The position numbers and the translations under genes are program-made. The notes under the pieces are model-generated. The model made no database searches. It worked only from the letters and a program-made list of their open reading frames with translations, and was not told where the DNA came from. Positions 25,547-33,371 of a stretch of DNA of 64,000 bases are shown piece by piece. The stretch comes from Mycolicibacterium phlei. GTDB taxonomy: Bacteria > Actinomycetota > Actinomycetes > Mycobacteriales > Mycobacteriaceae. The stretch is from assembly GCF_001583415.1 (NCBI RefSeq), contig NZ_CP014475.1, positions 1,364,001 to 1,428,000 of the forward strand. Direction: 5' to 3'. Every line of letters begins with the position of its first letter. The stretch's first letter is position 1.

Positions 25547-25574
25547 TGAACCGGACGTCCGGCAACCCCGTGTA
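25547..25574 (+). promoter_or_regulatory. sigL: SigL-type autoregulatory promoter
   Basis: TGAACC (25547-25552) and CGTGTA (25569-25574) are 16 bases apart. This matches the published M. tuberculosis SigL consensus (TGAACC, 16-17 bases, CGTgtr). It lies just upstream of sigL, giving a short leader, and supports positive autoregulation of the sigL-rslA operon. Confidence 0.8.
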
Positions 25575-25591
25575 CATGACGGAGGTTGGAT

Positions 25592-26107
25592 TTGGACGAC
25601 CCGGAAGCCACCGTCATGCGGCTGCTCTATGCCGAGCACGCCGCCGCCATCTGGCGCTATGCGGTGCGGCTGACGGGAGACCGGGCACGGGCGGAGGATG
25701 TCGTGCAGGAGACGTTGCTGCGGGCGTGGCGCCACCCCGAGGTGACGGCCGACCCCTCGCGGTCCGCGCGGGCGTGGCTGTTCACCGTCGCCCGCAACCT
25801 CGTCATCGACGAGCGGCGCAGCGCCCGGTTCCGCAGCGAGTCCGGGACCCCCGACGTGGAGGCCGAGGCCGACCGGGCCGGGCCCGACGAGTCCGAGTCG
25901 ATGCTGGACCGGATGCTGCTCGGCGAGGCGATCAGGGAACTGTCCGAAGAGCACCGCGCGGTGATCAGCCGCGCCTACTACCGGGGCTGGAGCACCGCGC
26001 AGATCGCCGAGGACCTGCACATCGCCGAGGGGACGGTGAAGTCGCGGCTGCACTACGGGGTGCGCGCGCTGCGGCTCAGGCTCGAGGAGATGGGGGTGAC
26101 CCGGTGA
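25592..26107 (+). CDS. sigL: ECF RNA polymerase sigma factor SigL
   Basis: The protein has 171 residues. Region 2 (WRYAVRLTGDRARAEDVVQE, then TVARNLVIDERRSARF) and region 4 (HRAVISRAYYRGWSTAQIAE, EGTVKSRLHYGVRALR) are complete, and the C-terminal LEEMGVTR resembles M. tuberculosis SigL. The location after secY-adk-map and before an anti-sigma gene is the sigL locus. The TTG at 25592 is proposed as start because GGAGG (25581-25585) is 6 bases before it; a second TTG at 25586 touches that site. In M. tuberculosis SigL controls polyketide synthase and exported-protein genes. Confidence 0.92.
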   Translation: MDDPEATVMRLLYAEHAAAIWRYAVRLTGDRARAEDVVQETLLRAWRHPEVTADPSRSARAWLFTVARNLVIDERRSARFRSESGTPDVEAEADRAGPDESESMLDRMLLGEAIRELSEEHRAVISRAYYRGWSTAQIAEDLHIAEGTVKSRLHYGVRALRLRLEEMGVTR

Positions 26108-26817
26108 CCGGCGTCGAGCTCAACGGCGACCGCTACGCGACGTGGGACGCGGCCTACGTGCTCGGCGCGCTGACCGAGCAGGACCGCGCCGAATACGAGT
26201 CCCACCTGCGCAGCTGTGCGCGGTGCCGGGCCGAGGTGGCCGAACTGAGCGCCATCCCACCGCTGTTGAGCGGGGTGGGGCCCGAGGTGTTCCACGACGA
26301 GGCGCCCGGCGCCGGCCCGCCGCCCGAACTGCTGGCCACCCTGCTGGACCGCACGCGCAGCCGTCGCACCCGCGCCCGGTGGCTGGCCACGGCGGCGCTG
26401 ACGCTGGCCGCCGCGGCGCTGGCCGTCGGGCTGACCGTGGCGATCCGGCCGGACGCGTTCGGGCTCGGCGACAGGACCCCGCCGCAGGCGACCGCCCAGC
26501 AACTGGAGATGCACAAGGTGTCCGAGACGCCGATCAACGCCAGCGTCGCGCTGACCGAACACGGGTGGGGCACCCGCATCGACATGGCCTGCTCCTACGG
26601 CGAGTGGGGGCAGAGCAGCGCCCGCGCGCAGAACCTGGCGATGGTGGTGGTCGGTCACGACGGCACCCGCAACCAGGTCGCGACCTGGCTGGGCCTGTCG
26701 GGGGCCACCGCCCTGCCCAGCGCGACCACACCGCTGAAGATGCACGAAATCGCTGCGGTGCAACTGGTTTCACCGGACACCGGCGAGGTGCTGCTGGAGC
26801 GCCCGATCGGAGTCTGA
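26104..26817 (+). CDS. rslA: Anti-sigma-L factor RslA
   Basis: The protein has 237 residues and is membrane-anchored. The N-terminal zinc-associated anti-sigma motif is H34-x3-C38-x2-C41 (ESHLRSCARC). A single membrane helix follows at about residues 97-117 (ATAALTLAAAALAVGLTVAI), then an outer domain of about 120 residues. In M. tuberculosis RslA releases SigL on oxidation of the zinc cysteines. GTG 26104 overlaps the sigL stop by 4 bases. The frame stays open for 35 more codons after the stop (see 26818-26925). Confidence 0.9.
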   Translation: MTGVELNGDRYATWDAAYVLGALTEQDRAEYESHLRSCARCRAEVAELSAIPPLLSGVGPEVFHDEAPGAGPPPELLATLLDRTRSRRTRARWLATAALTLAAAALAVGLTVAIRPDAFGLGDRTPPQATAQQLEMHKVSETPINASVALTEHGWGTRIDMACSYGEWGQSSARAQNLAMVVVGHDGTRNQVATWLGLSGATALPSATTPLKMHEIAAVQLVSPDTGEVLLERPIGV

Positions 26818-26925
26818 AACGGTGAACTGTACGCCGCCGACGGCGGGGTGCGCATCACCGTCGGCGACCACACCTCGACCGCCGCGGTGCTGGCGGCCGT
26901 GAGAAGGGCCACCGGCGCGGCCTGA
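26818..26925 (+). pseudogene. In-frame coding-like tail after the rslA stop
   Basis: Directly after the rslA TGA, in the same frame, 35 sense codons run to a second TGA at 26923. Third positions are almost all G or C, as in a real gene, and the peptide (ELYAADGGVRITVGD ... VLAAVRRATGAA) looks structured. It may be the remnant of another gene, or former C-terminal coding sequence cut off by a stop. I cannot assign a family; an insertion-sequence OrfA tail is one weak possibility. Confidence 0.35.
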
Positions 26926-26964
26926 AATTTGGGGATCCCGTAGCCGGATGCGGTAAGAAGAAGC

Positions 26965-27471
26965 GTGTCCGAGGAACACCACGACGACCGCGACCCGATC
27001 GCGCTTGCGCGGGAGAACTGGGAACGCGCGGGCTGGGGAGACGTCGCCGACGGCATGGTCGCGGTGACCTCGGTGATGCGTGCCCACCAGATCCTGCTGG
27101 CGCGGGTGGAGGCGGCGCTGCGCCCCTACGACCTGAGCTTCTCCCGCTTCGAGCTGCTGCGCCTGCTGGCGTTCACCCGAACCGGCGCGCTGCCGATCAC
27201 CAAGGCCTCGGACCGGCTGCAGGTGCACGTCACCAGCGTCACCCACGCCATCCGCAGGCTGGAGGCCGACGGGTTGGTGGAGCGGATTCCGCATCCCACC
27301 GACGGGCGCACCACGCTGGTGCGCATCACCGACCTCGGCCGCTCCACCGTCGAGGACGCGACGGTCACGCTGAACAAAGAGGTGTTCGCCGACATCGGCA
27401 TGTCCGACGAGGAGTCCAGGGCGCTGGCCGCCGCGATCCAGACCCTGCGGCACAACTCGGGCGACTTCTGA
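26965..27471 (+). CDS. MarR-family transcriptional regulator
   Basis: The protein has 168 residues. The winged helix is clear: RFELLRLLAFTRTGALPITK, then the recognition helix HVTSVTHAIRRLEADGLVER and the wing HPTDGRTTLVRITDLG. A longer-than-usual N-terminal segment contains DPIALARENWERAGWGD. It corresponds in position to Rv0737 of M. tuberculosis. MarR proteins usually respond to small aromatic ligands or oxidants. GTG start, preceded by AAGAAG. Its stop abuts the stop of the convergent kinase gene with no bases between. Confidence 0.88.
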   Translation: MSEEHHDDRDPIALARENWERAGWGDVADGMVAVTSVMRAHQILLARVEAALRPYDLSFSRFELLRLLAFTRTGALPITKASDRLQVHVTSVTHAIRRLEADGLVERIPHPTDGRTTLVRITDLGRSTVEDATVTLNKEVFADIGMSDEESRALAAAIQTLRHNSGDF

Positions 27472-28701
27472 TCAGTGCGCGGGCAGTGGGATGGTGGCCG
27501 TCACCGCCGTCCCCGCACCCGGCCGGGACCGGATGTTGAGCCGGCCGCCGACGATCTCGGCGCGCTCGGCCATCGACAGCAGCCCGTAGCCGCCCATCTC
27601 GTCGCCGCCCAGCGGGTGCTCGAACGTGTCGAAACCGACTCCGTCGTCGACGATCTCGAGCCGCGCCACCCGGCCGCCGTCGGCGTCGTCGACCGCGAAC
27701 GTCAGCCGCGCGCTCGACGCGTGCGCGTGCTTGACGACGTTCTGCAGGCACTCCTGCGCGATCCGGTACAGCGCCAGCTCGATGTGGTCCGGCAGCCGGG
27801 TCTCCTCGAGGTCGACGTCGATGCCGACCTGCGGGATCGACCGGGCCAGGCTGGCCAGCCCGCCCGCCAGACCGAGGTCGTCGAGCACCGGCGGGCGCAA
27901 CCCGCTGATCGCCGCGCGGGCCTCCGCCAGCGTCAGCTCCACCAGCTCGCGGGCCTTGCCCAGCTGCTCGGCGACCACCGCGGCGTCGTCGGCGCGGGCG
28001 GCGGCGTCCAGCCGGTACGACAGCGTGACCAGCCGCTGCGAGATGCCGTCGTGGATATCGCTTGCCAGACGGCGCCTTTCGAGTTCCTGGGCCTCGATGA
28101 CCTGCTCGACGAAGTTCTCGTGGGCGCGTTCGCGGGCCACCAGCTGGCGGTGCAGCCGCGCCTGGTGCATGGCGCCGGCGATCAACCGGCCGATCACCAC
28201 CAGCAGCTCGACGTCGCGCTCGCTGAACTCGCGGCGCTCGACGGTGTGCACGTTGAGCACGCCGACCAGGCCGCCCGGATCGGTCTGCATCGGCACCGAC
28301 ACCATCGAGGTGAAGTCGGAGCCGCGCAGCGCCGGGAACGGCATGTACCGCGGATCGGACTCCTTGTTCTCGGTGATCACCACCGGTTCGCGGTTACTGG
28401 CCACCCAACCCGAGATGCCTTGTCCCAGAGGTAGTCTGATCTTGCCGACCTGCGAGTCGAACGGGGGAGTGGCGCCCGCCAGGGTCAGCGAGCGGCCGCT
28501 GTCGTCGAGGACGTGCACGAAGCAGACGTCGCTGGCGGTGGCCTCGGTGATCATCCGCGCCGCGGCGGCGGCCAGCGGTTCGACGCCCGGCCCGGTGGAG
28601 GCGGCCTGGATCAGCTCGCGCAGCAGGGCCAGCTCGCGGTCGGCGGCCAGCGCGTACTGGCTGAGCTCACGCACAGCGTCGGACGCGCGGCTGTCACTCA
28701 C
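27472..28701 (-). CDS. GAF-domain sensor histidine kinase (NarL/DevS class)
   Basis: The protein has 409 residues and no membrane helix, so it is cytosolic. A GAF domain spans about residues 25-180 (LPLGQGISGWVA, then SMVSVPMQT). The HisKA_3 segment has H217 in ASDIHDGISQRL, and the ATPase domain has CLQNVVKHAHA, IVDDGVGFD and GGYGLLSMAERA. This is the class that phosphorylates LuxR-type response regulators. The GAF lacks an obvious haem histidine assignment, so the signal is unknown. GTG start overlaps the regulator stop by 4 bases; the two form one operon. Confidence 0.9.
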   Translation of the reverse strand: MSDSRASDAVRELSQYALAADRELALLRELIQAASTGPGVEPLAAAAARMITEATASDVCFVHVLDDSGRSLTLAGATPPFDSQVGKIRLPLGQGISGWVASNREPVVITENKESDPRYMPFPALRGSDFTSMVSVPMQTDPGGLVGVLNVHTVERREFSERDVELLVVIGRLIAGAMHQARLHRQLVARERAHENFVEQVIEAQELERRRLASDIHDGISQRLVTLSYRLDAAARADDAAVVAEQLGKARELVELTLAEARAAISGLRPPVLDDLGLAGGLASLARSIPQVGIDVDLEETRLPDHIELALYRIAQECLQNVVKHAHASSARLTFAVDDADGGRVARLEIVDDGVGFDTFEHPLGGDEMGGYGLLSMAERAEIVGGRLNIRSRPGAGTAVTATIPLPAH

Positions 28702-29360
28702 TTGTAGATGCCCTCCCGCAGCGCGGTGGCGACCGCGCCAGTGCGGTCGCTGACCCCCAGCTTGCGGTAGATCGAGCTCAGGTGGGACTTGACGGTCTCC
28801 TCGCCGATGACGAGTTTGGTCGCGATCGCGCGGTTGGACAGGCCGTTGACGACGAACGACAGGATCTCGCTCTCGCGCTGGGTGAGCCCCTGGCGGGCGC
28901 CCGGCCAGAACTCGTCGCGTTGCAGCCGGGCCGCGGTGTCGGCGGCCCGCGCGGCCATGCCCGGGTCGATCGCGATCTGGCCCTGGTGCACGAACTCGAG
29001 CTGACGCACCAACTCGTCGCTGCTGATGCTCTTGAGCAGGTAGCCCTTGGCGCCGACCCGCAGGGCCTGGAACAGGTACTGCTCGTCGTCGTAGACCGAC
29101 AGCATCACGACCTTGCGCTGCGGGTCGCGTTCGCGCAGCTCCAGGCACAGATCCAGGCCGCTGGCGCCCTGCATCCGCACGTCGCACAGCACGATGTCGG
29201 GGTCGAGCTCGTCGATGACGGCGCGGGCGCGTTCGGCGCCGACCGCCTGGCCGACCACCTGCACCCGGTCGGAGAACGCCGCCAGCATCGCTTTGAGGCC
29301 TTCGATGACCATCTCGTGGTCGTCGACCAGCACAAGTCGTACCGGTGGGCTGCTCGGCAT
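28698..29360 (-). CDS. NarL/LuxR-type response regulator
   Basis: The protein has 220 residues. The receiver domain has the acid pair in LVLVDDHEMV, phospho-acceptor D60 (IVLCDVRMQG) and the lysine in GYLLKSI. The C-terminal LuxR helix-turn-helix starts LTQRESEILSFVVNGLSNRA and contains EETVKSHLSSIYRKLGV. It is the partner of the GAF kinase encoded directly downstream in the same operon. The regulon is unknown; the neighbouring HAD-like gene is divergent and shares the upstream region. Confidence 0.92.
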   Translation of the reverse strand: MPSSPPVRLVLVDDHEMVIEGLKAMLAAFSDRVQVVGQAVGAERARAVIDELDPDIVLCDVRMQGASGLDLCLELRERDPQRKVVMLSVYDDEQYLFQALRVGAKGYLLKSISSDELVRQLEFVHQGQIAIDPGMAARAADTAARLQRDEFWPGARQGLTQRESEILSFVVNGLSNRAIATKLVIGEETVKSHLSSIYRKLGVSDRTGAVATALREGIYK

Positions 29361-29434
29361 GGCACCACCTTAGTGGCGCCGGGGGCGGGTTAATCCGCAG
29401 GTAGAGCAACTACGGGCCGAGTTGGCGCCCCGGA

Positions 29435-29450
29435 TCCCCCGAATGGGGGA
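29435..29450. promoter_or_regulatory. Inverted repeat in the divergent gap before the response regulator
   Basis: TCCCCC and GGGGGA flank GAAT at 29435-29450, a perfect 6-bp dyad in the 124-bp region between the response regulator gene and the HAD-like gene. It could be the binding site of the response regulator or a small hairpin in either leader. Confidence 0.35.
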
Positions 29451-29484
29451 GGCACGACGGTGTGATGTGGGCCACTCTTGTGTC

Positions 29485-30273
29485 ATGTCGACAGAGACGT
29501 GGCGTGCGGGTCGGTTCTGGTGGGACTGCGCCACCACGGCGAACAGCGCGTTGCGCGCCGTGGTGTTCGACCTCGACGCCCTCACCGATATCGAGTGCGA
29601 CGGGCACCGGGTAGCGTACAACGAGGCGTTCGCCGAGCACGGTCTGGACTTCCAGTGGTCGGTGGCCCGGTACCGGCAGCTGCTGGCGCTTCCCGATGAA
29701 CGTCAACGGGTGGCCGCGGAGCTGCGCAGGCGAGGGGTGGCCACCGAGTGCGACGTGCTGACCAAGCTGTTGGCCGACGAGATCTACGCGACCAAGACCA
29801 TGCTGTTCGACGAGCTGGTCGCCGACAGCGACCTCAGCCCGCGGGCCGGTCTGTTGGATTTCGTGATCGACGCGGTGCGCGCGGACGTGCAGCTGGCGGT
29901 GGTGACGACGGGCCACCGCCGGTGGGCCGAGCCGCTGGTGCGCCAGCTCGCCGGTGACGGGATGGTCGCGACCGTCGTCACCGCCGAGGACGTCACCAAG
30001 CCCGCCCCGGATCCCGAGGCGCACCGGCAGGCGCTGTGGGAGCTCGGGGTGTGCCCGCAGGACGCGATCGCGATCGCCGGCTCGGCGTGCGGGCTGCGCG
30101 CCGCGAACGCCGCCGGGTTGGCGACGATCGTCGTCACCGGCGAAGGCACGCCCGACATCCGTTCGGCGATGGCGGTGCGACCCGACTACGCCGGGGATCA
30201 CCCGCTGCGGGTCGCCGACTGCCGCCGGATGCACGGGCTGTGGTGGCGCGACCACCGCCCCACCGCCGCCTGA
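29485..30273 (+). CDS. HAD-superfamily protein with altered motif IV
   Basis: The protein has 262 residues. HAD motif I is VVFDLDALT with D29 and D31, motif II is VVTTG, and motif III lysine is K172 in TKPAPDPEAH, so the beta-phosphoglucomutase-like branch is recognised. Motif IV, normally E/D-D-S-x-x-G, reads A198-G199-S200-A-C-G, so the magnesium-binding acidic residues are gone. Activity may be lost or changed. ATG 29485 begins MSTETW; upstream in-frame codons lack family similarity. Divergent from the two-component operon. Confidence 0.75.
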   Translation: MSTETWRAGRFWWDCATTANSALRAVVFDLDALTDIECDGHRVAYNEAFAEHGLDFQWSVARYRQLLALPDERQRVAAELRRRGVATECDVLTKLLADEIYATKTMLFDELVADSDLSPRAGLLDFVIDAVRADVQLAVVTTGHRRWAEPLVRQLAGDGMVATVVTAEDVTKPAPDPEAHRQALWELGVCPQDAIAIAGSACGLRAANAAGLATIVVTGEGTPDIRSAMAVRPDYAGDHPLRVADCRRMHGLWWRDHRPTAA

Positions 30274-30296
30274 TTGTGGGGTCCTGATTGTGGGGT
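30269..30296. repeat. 14-bp perfect tandem duplication at a gene end
   Basis: CCTGATTGTGGGGT occurs twice in a row (30269-30282 and 30283-30296). The stop codon of the HAD-like gene lies in the first copy. It looks like a recent slippage duplication in the 80-bp gap before the secreted-protein gene. Confidence 0.85.
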
Positions 30297-30353
30297 GATG
30301 TGTCGGGGTTCACCTGACACCGGTCGCCGCTGGCGCTGACTAACGTCCGGCGC

Positions 30354-31211
30354 ATGGCTAAGTCGAAGATGGCCGCGGTGTGGAGCGGAACACTGGTCGC
30401 GGCGTCGCTGCTGGCCCCGGCGCCGGTGGCCCAGGCCGAACCCCTGGCCGAGATCCGGGGGACCGTCACCAAGGACCGCATCCAGGCCGGGTGTCCCGAG
30501 CTGAAGTACAACCAACTGCTCCAGGAAATCGCCTTCGACACCGTTTTCTACGCCATCCACCGGGTCTCGAACTCGCAGCAACTCATCGCCCAATATCCGG
30601 GCAAGGTGCATTCGTACGTTGGTTACGGCGATCCGATGGCGGCGGCGGTGAACCACACCTACCGGATGGGTGCCGGCGACCAGATCCGCGACTGCGCGGC
30701 CTGGTCTGAATACGGTGTGGCCTTCATCCGGGTAGAGGACAGAGAAAAGGACTACGTCTCCATTGTCTTCGGCCGACCGGAGGCGCCACCGCCGGAGAAC
30801 AAGCCGGCCGAACCGCCCAAGCCGCAGGAGCAGCCGAAGCCTCAGGAACCGCCGCCCCCGCCGCCGAAGCAGTGCCCGCCGGGCGGCCTGAAATCCGAGG
30901 TGCCCGCCGGTCAGGAGTGCCCGCCGCCGACCAACGCGGTGCGGGTGAGCTTCGACCGTGGCCTCGGGGTGTGGACGGTCAACGTCCGCAACGAGGCCGG
31001 TATCGGGGGCCGGTGCACCTACCGGGCGGTCAGCCAGACCGGGTTGACCGGTGTGAACCGGGATTTCGACATCGCGCCGAACGGGTCGGCGAGTTTCTCG
31101 GTCCCGGCGCCGCCGCCGTTGACCACCTATGAGGTGACGACGACGTGCACCGGCACCTACGACGGCAAGCAGGTCGAGTTCGGCCGCGACGTGCAGAAGG
31201 TGTCGCTCTAG
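30354..31211 (+). CDS. Secreted protein with proline-rich linker
   Basis: The protein has 285 residues. The signal peptide has a basic start (MAKSKM), the core VWSGTLVAASLLAPAPV and an AQAE cleavage region near residue 28. Two folded parts are separated by a proline- and lysine-rich linker (about residues 143-185, PEAPPPENKP to PPPPPPKQCPP). The first part has two cysteines (AGCPEL, RDCAAW); the second looks like a beta-sandwich with cysteines in GRCTYR and TTTCTG. No catalytic motif is seen; a cell-wall-associated or binding role is possible. I do not recognise a named family. Confidence 0.75.
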   Translation: MAKSKMAAVWSGTLVAASLLAPAPVAQAEPLAEIRGTVTKDRIQAGCPELKYNQLLQEIAFDTVFYAIHRVSNSQQLIAQYPGKVHSYVGYGDPMAAAVNHTYRMGAGDQIRDCAAWSEYGVAFIRVEDREKDYVSIVFGRPEAPPPENKPAEPPKPQEQPKPQEPPPPPPKQCPPGGLKSEVPAGQECPPPTNAVRVSFDRGLGVWTVNVRNEAGIGGRCTYRAVSQTGLTGVNRDFDIAPNGSASFSVPAPPPLTTYEVTTTCTGTYDGKQVEFGRDVQKVSL

Positions 31212-31237
31212 CGGACCGGGCAGTACTCTGCCCCGCG

Positions 31238-32443
31238 ATGGGCAGAGACGTGATCGGCGGCGACGCCGACGAGGGCTACGGCAAGGTCGCCGACGCGTTC
31301 CGCCGCAACTTCGACCGCGGCCGCGAGCTCGGCGCCGCCGTGTCGGTGTACCGCGATGGCCGCAAGGTCGTGGACCTGTGGGGCGGTCACCGCGACGCCG
31401 ACCGGCGAGCGCCGTGGACCGCCGACACCCTGGTCAACGTCTTCTCGACGACGAAAGGCGTTGCCTCCCTGGCCATCGCGCTGGCGGTGTCACGGGGCCT
31501 GCTCGACTACGACGCGCCCGTCGCCGCGTACTGGCCCGACTTCGCGCAGGCCGGTAAGGAGGCGGTCACCGTCCGCCAGCTGTGCGGCCATCAGGCCGGG
31601 CTGGTGGTCGTCGACCCGCCGCTGAGCGTGGAGGAGGTCGCGGACCCGGAGGTGCTGGCGGCGCGGATCGCCCGGCAGGCGCCGGCGTGGGAGCCCGGCA
31701 CCCGGCACGGCTATCACGCGCTGACGCTGGGCTGGTATCAGTCCGCGCTGCTGCGGCAGGTGGACCCGCAGCGCCGGACGCTGGGCCGGTTCCTCGCCGA
31801 CGAGATCGCTGCGCCGCTGGGTCTGGAGCTCTACATCGGGCTGCCGCGGTCCGTCGACCGGGACCGCGTCGCGCAACTCGTCGCCGACCACCCGTGGCGG
31901 CGGCTGCTGCAACTGCACCGGGTGCCGCCGCGGCTCGTGCTGGCGTCGCTGAACAAGAGGAGCCTGGGGGCCCGGGCCCTGGAGATGGCCGGGCCCGCGT
32001 TCGAGGTGGCGACGTTCAACCGCGAGCAGTACCAGCGGGTGGAGATGCCCGCCGCCAACGGCACCGCGACCGCGCGGGCGATCGCCAAGCTCTACGGCGC
32101 CGCCCTCACCGGTGAGTTCGGGTTGGCCCCGTCCGTCCGGCAGGCGTTGGAGGCGCCCGCCGTCACCCCGACGCAGGGCGTGCGGGACCTGGTCACCCAG
32201 CAGGACGTGCTGTACTCGCTGGGCTTCGGCAAGCCGACACCCAGGCTGGTATTCGGTTCGTCGGGGCGGGCTTTCGGCTGGTCCGGTGCCGGCGGGTCGT
32301 TCGGCTTCGCCGACCCCGACACCGGCATCGGCTACGCCTACGTGATGAACCGGATGGGCTATTCGGTGTCCAGTGACCCGCGGGAGCTTGCGCTGCGCCA
32401 GGCGTTGTTCCGCGACACGCTCGGCGCACGCCCGCAGCGCTAG
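31238..32443 (+). CDS. Serine hydrolase of the beta-lactamase/EstB (class C) family
   Basis: The protein has 401 residues. The catalytic serine motif S-x-x-K is S70-T-T-K73 (NVFSTTKGVASL), and the second motif tyrosine is probably in the GYHALTLGWY stretch. The family includes carboxylesterases, lipases and D-amino-acid hydrolases; mycobacteria hold several as Lip proteins. No signal peptide is visible, so it is likely cytoplasmic. ATG 31238 begins MGRDVIGGD; the longer frame runs into the previous gene. Ends 46 bases before the convergent mmsB stop. Confidence 0.88.
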   Translation: MGRDVIGGDADEGYGKVADAFRRNFDRGRELGAAVSVYRDGRKVVDLWGGHRDADRRAPWTADTLVNVFSTTKGVASLAIALAVSRGLLDYDAPVAAYWPDFAQAGKEAVTVRQLCGHQAGLVVVDPPLSVEEVADPEVLAARIARQAPAWEPGTRHGYHALTLGWYQSALLRQVDPQRRTLGRFLADEIAAPLGLELYIGLPRSVDRDRVAQLVADHPWRRLLQLHRVPPRLVLASLNKRSLGARALEMAGPAFEVATFNREQYQRVEMPAANGTATARAIAKLYGAALTGEFGLAPSVRQALEAPAVTPTQGVRDLVTQQDVLYSLGFGKPTPRLVFGSSGRAFGWSGAGGSFGFADPDTGIGYAYVMNRMGYSVSSDPRELALRQALFRDTLGARPQR

Positions 32444-32489
32444 CCGTTCTCGCGCCGCGAGCCCCGCGGTGAAGGGGGGGAGGAGGGGG

Positions 32490-33359
32490 TCAGCGCAGCA
32501 GTTCGATGACCGCGCTGAAGTCCTTGTCCGCGTTGTCCTCGTTGAACTTCGCGTAGATCTCGGCGGCGTGGCTGCCCAGCGGCGCCGCCGTCCCACTCGA
32601 CTTGACGGCATCCATCGCCAGACCGAGGTCCTTGTTCATCAACGCGGTCGCGAACCCCGGCTTGAAGTCGTTGTTGGCCGGCGACGTCGGCACCGGACCC
32701 GGCACCGGGCAGTTGGTGTGCACGGCCCAGCAGTTACCGGTGGCGCCGGTGATCACGTCGAACAGCGACTGCGCCGACAGGCCCAGCTTCTCGGCGAGCA
32801 CGAACGCCTCGCCGATCGCGATCTGCTGCACCGCCAGCACCATGTTGTTGCACAGTTTGGCGGCCTGTCCGGTGCCCGAGGCGCCGCAGTGAATGATCTT
32901 GCCCGCCATGGGTTCCAGGATCGGCTTGGCCCGCTCGAAGGCGTCGTCCTCACCGCCGACCATGAACGCCAGCGTGCCCGCGGCCGCGCCCTTGACCCCG
33001 CCGGACACCGGCGCGTCGAGCTGGGCGAAGCCCCCGTCGAGCGCCTGCTTGTGGATCTCGCGGGCGTCGTCGACGGAGATCGTCGAGGTGTCGATGAACA
33101 GCGCACCCTTCTCGGCGGCGGGCAGCACCTCGCCGTAGACGCTCTTGACGATCGCGCCGTTGGGCAGCGAGGTGATCACCACCTCGGCGCCGGCGACGGC
33201 CTCCGCGCCGGTCTCGAACGGTGTCACCCCGTTGTCGGCGGCCGCCGACCGGGACGCCGGCACCGGGTCGAACCCGCGCACGGTGTGTCCCGCCTTGACC
33301 AGGTTGGCCGCCATCGGCCCACCCATGTTGCCCAGCCCGAGAAACGCGATCGTCGTCAT
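32490..33359 (-). CDS. mmsB: 3-hydroxyisobutyrate dehydrogenase
   Basis: The protein has 289 residues. The NAD-binding motif GLGNMGGPMAANLVKAG, the substrate-binding DAPVSGGVKGA and the catalytic lysine region GQAAKLCNNM all fit the family. It oxidises 3-hydroxyisobutyrate to methylmalonate semialdehyde in valine breakdown. It is the last gene of mmsA-fadE9-mmsB, the same set as Rv0753c-Rv0751c of M. tuberculosis, which makes the specific assignment safe. Confidence 0.95.
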   Translation of the reverse strand: MTTIAFLGLGNMGGPMAANLVKAGHTVRGFDPVPASRSAAADNGVTPFETGAEAVAGAEVVITSLPNGAIVKSVYGEVLPAAEKGALFIDTSTISVDDAREIHKQALDGGFAQLDAPVSGGVKGAAAGTLAFMVGGEDDAFERAKPILEPMAGKIIHCGASGTGQAAKLCNNMVLAVQQIAIGEAFVLAEKLGLSAQSLFDVITGATGNCWAVHTNCPVPGPVPTSPANNDFKPGFATALMNKDLGLAMDAVKSSGTAAPLGSHAAEIYAKFNEDNADKDFSAVIELLR

Positions 33360-33371
33360 TGATGACCTTTC

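Noticed and set aside
26818..26925. Insertion-sequence remnant
   Set aside because: No inverted repeats, target duplication or transposase motif could be seen, so it is reported only as a coding-like tail.
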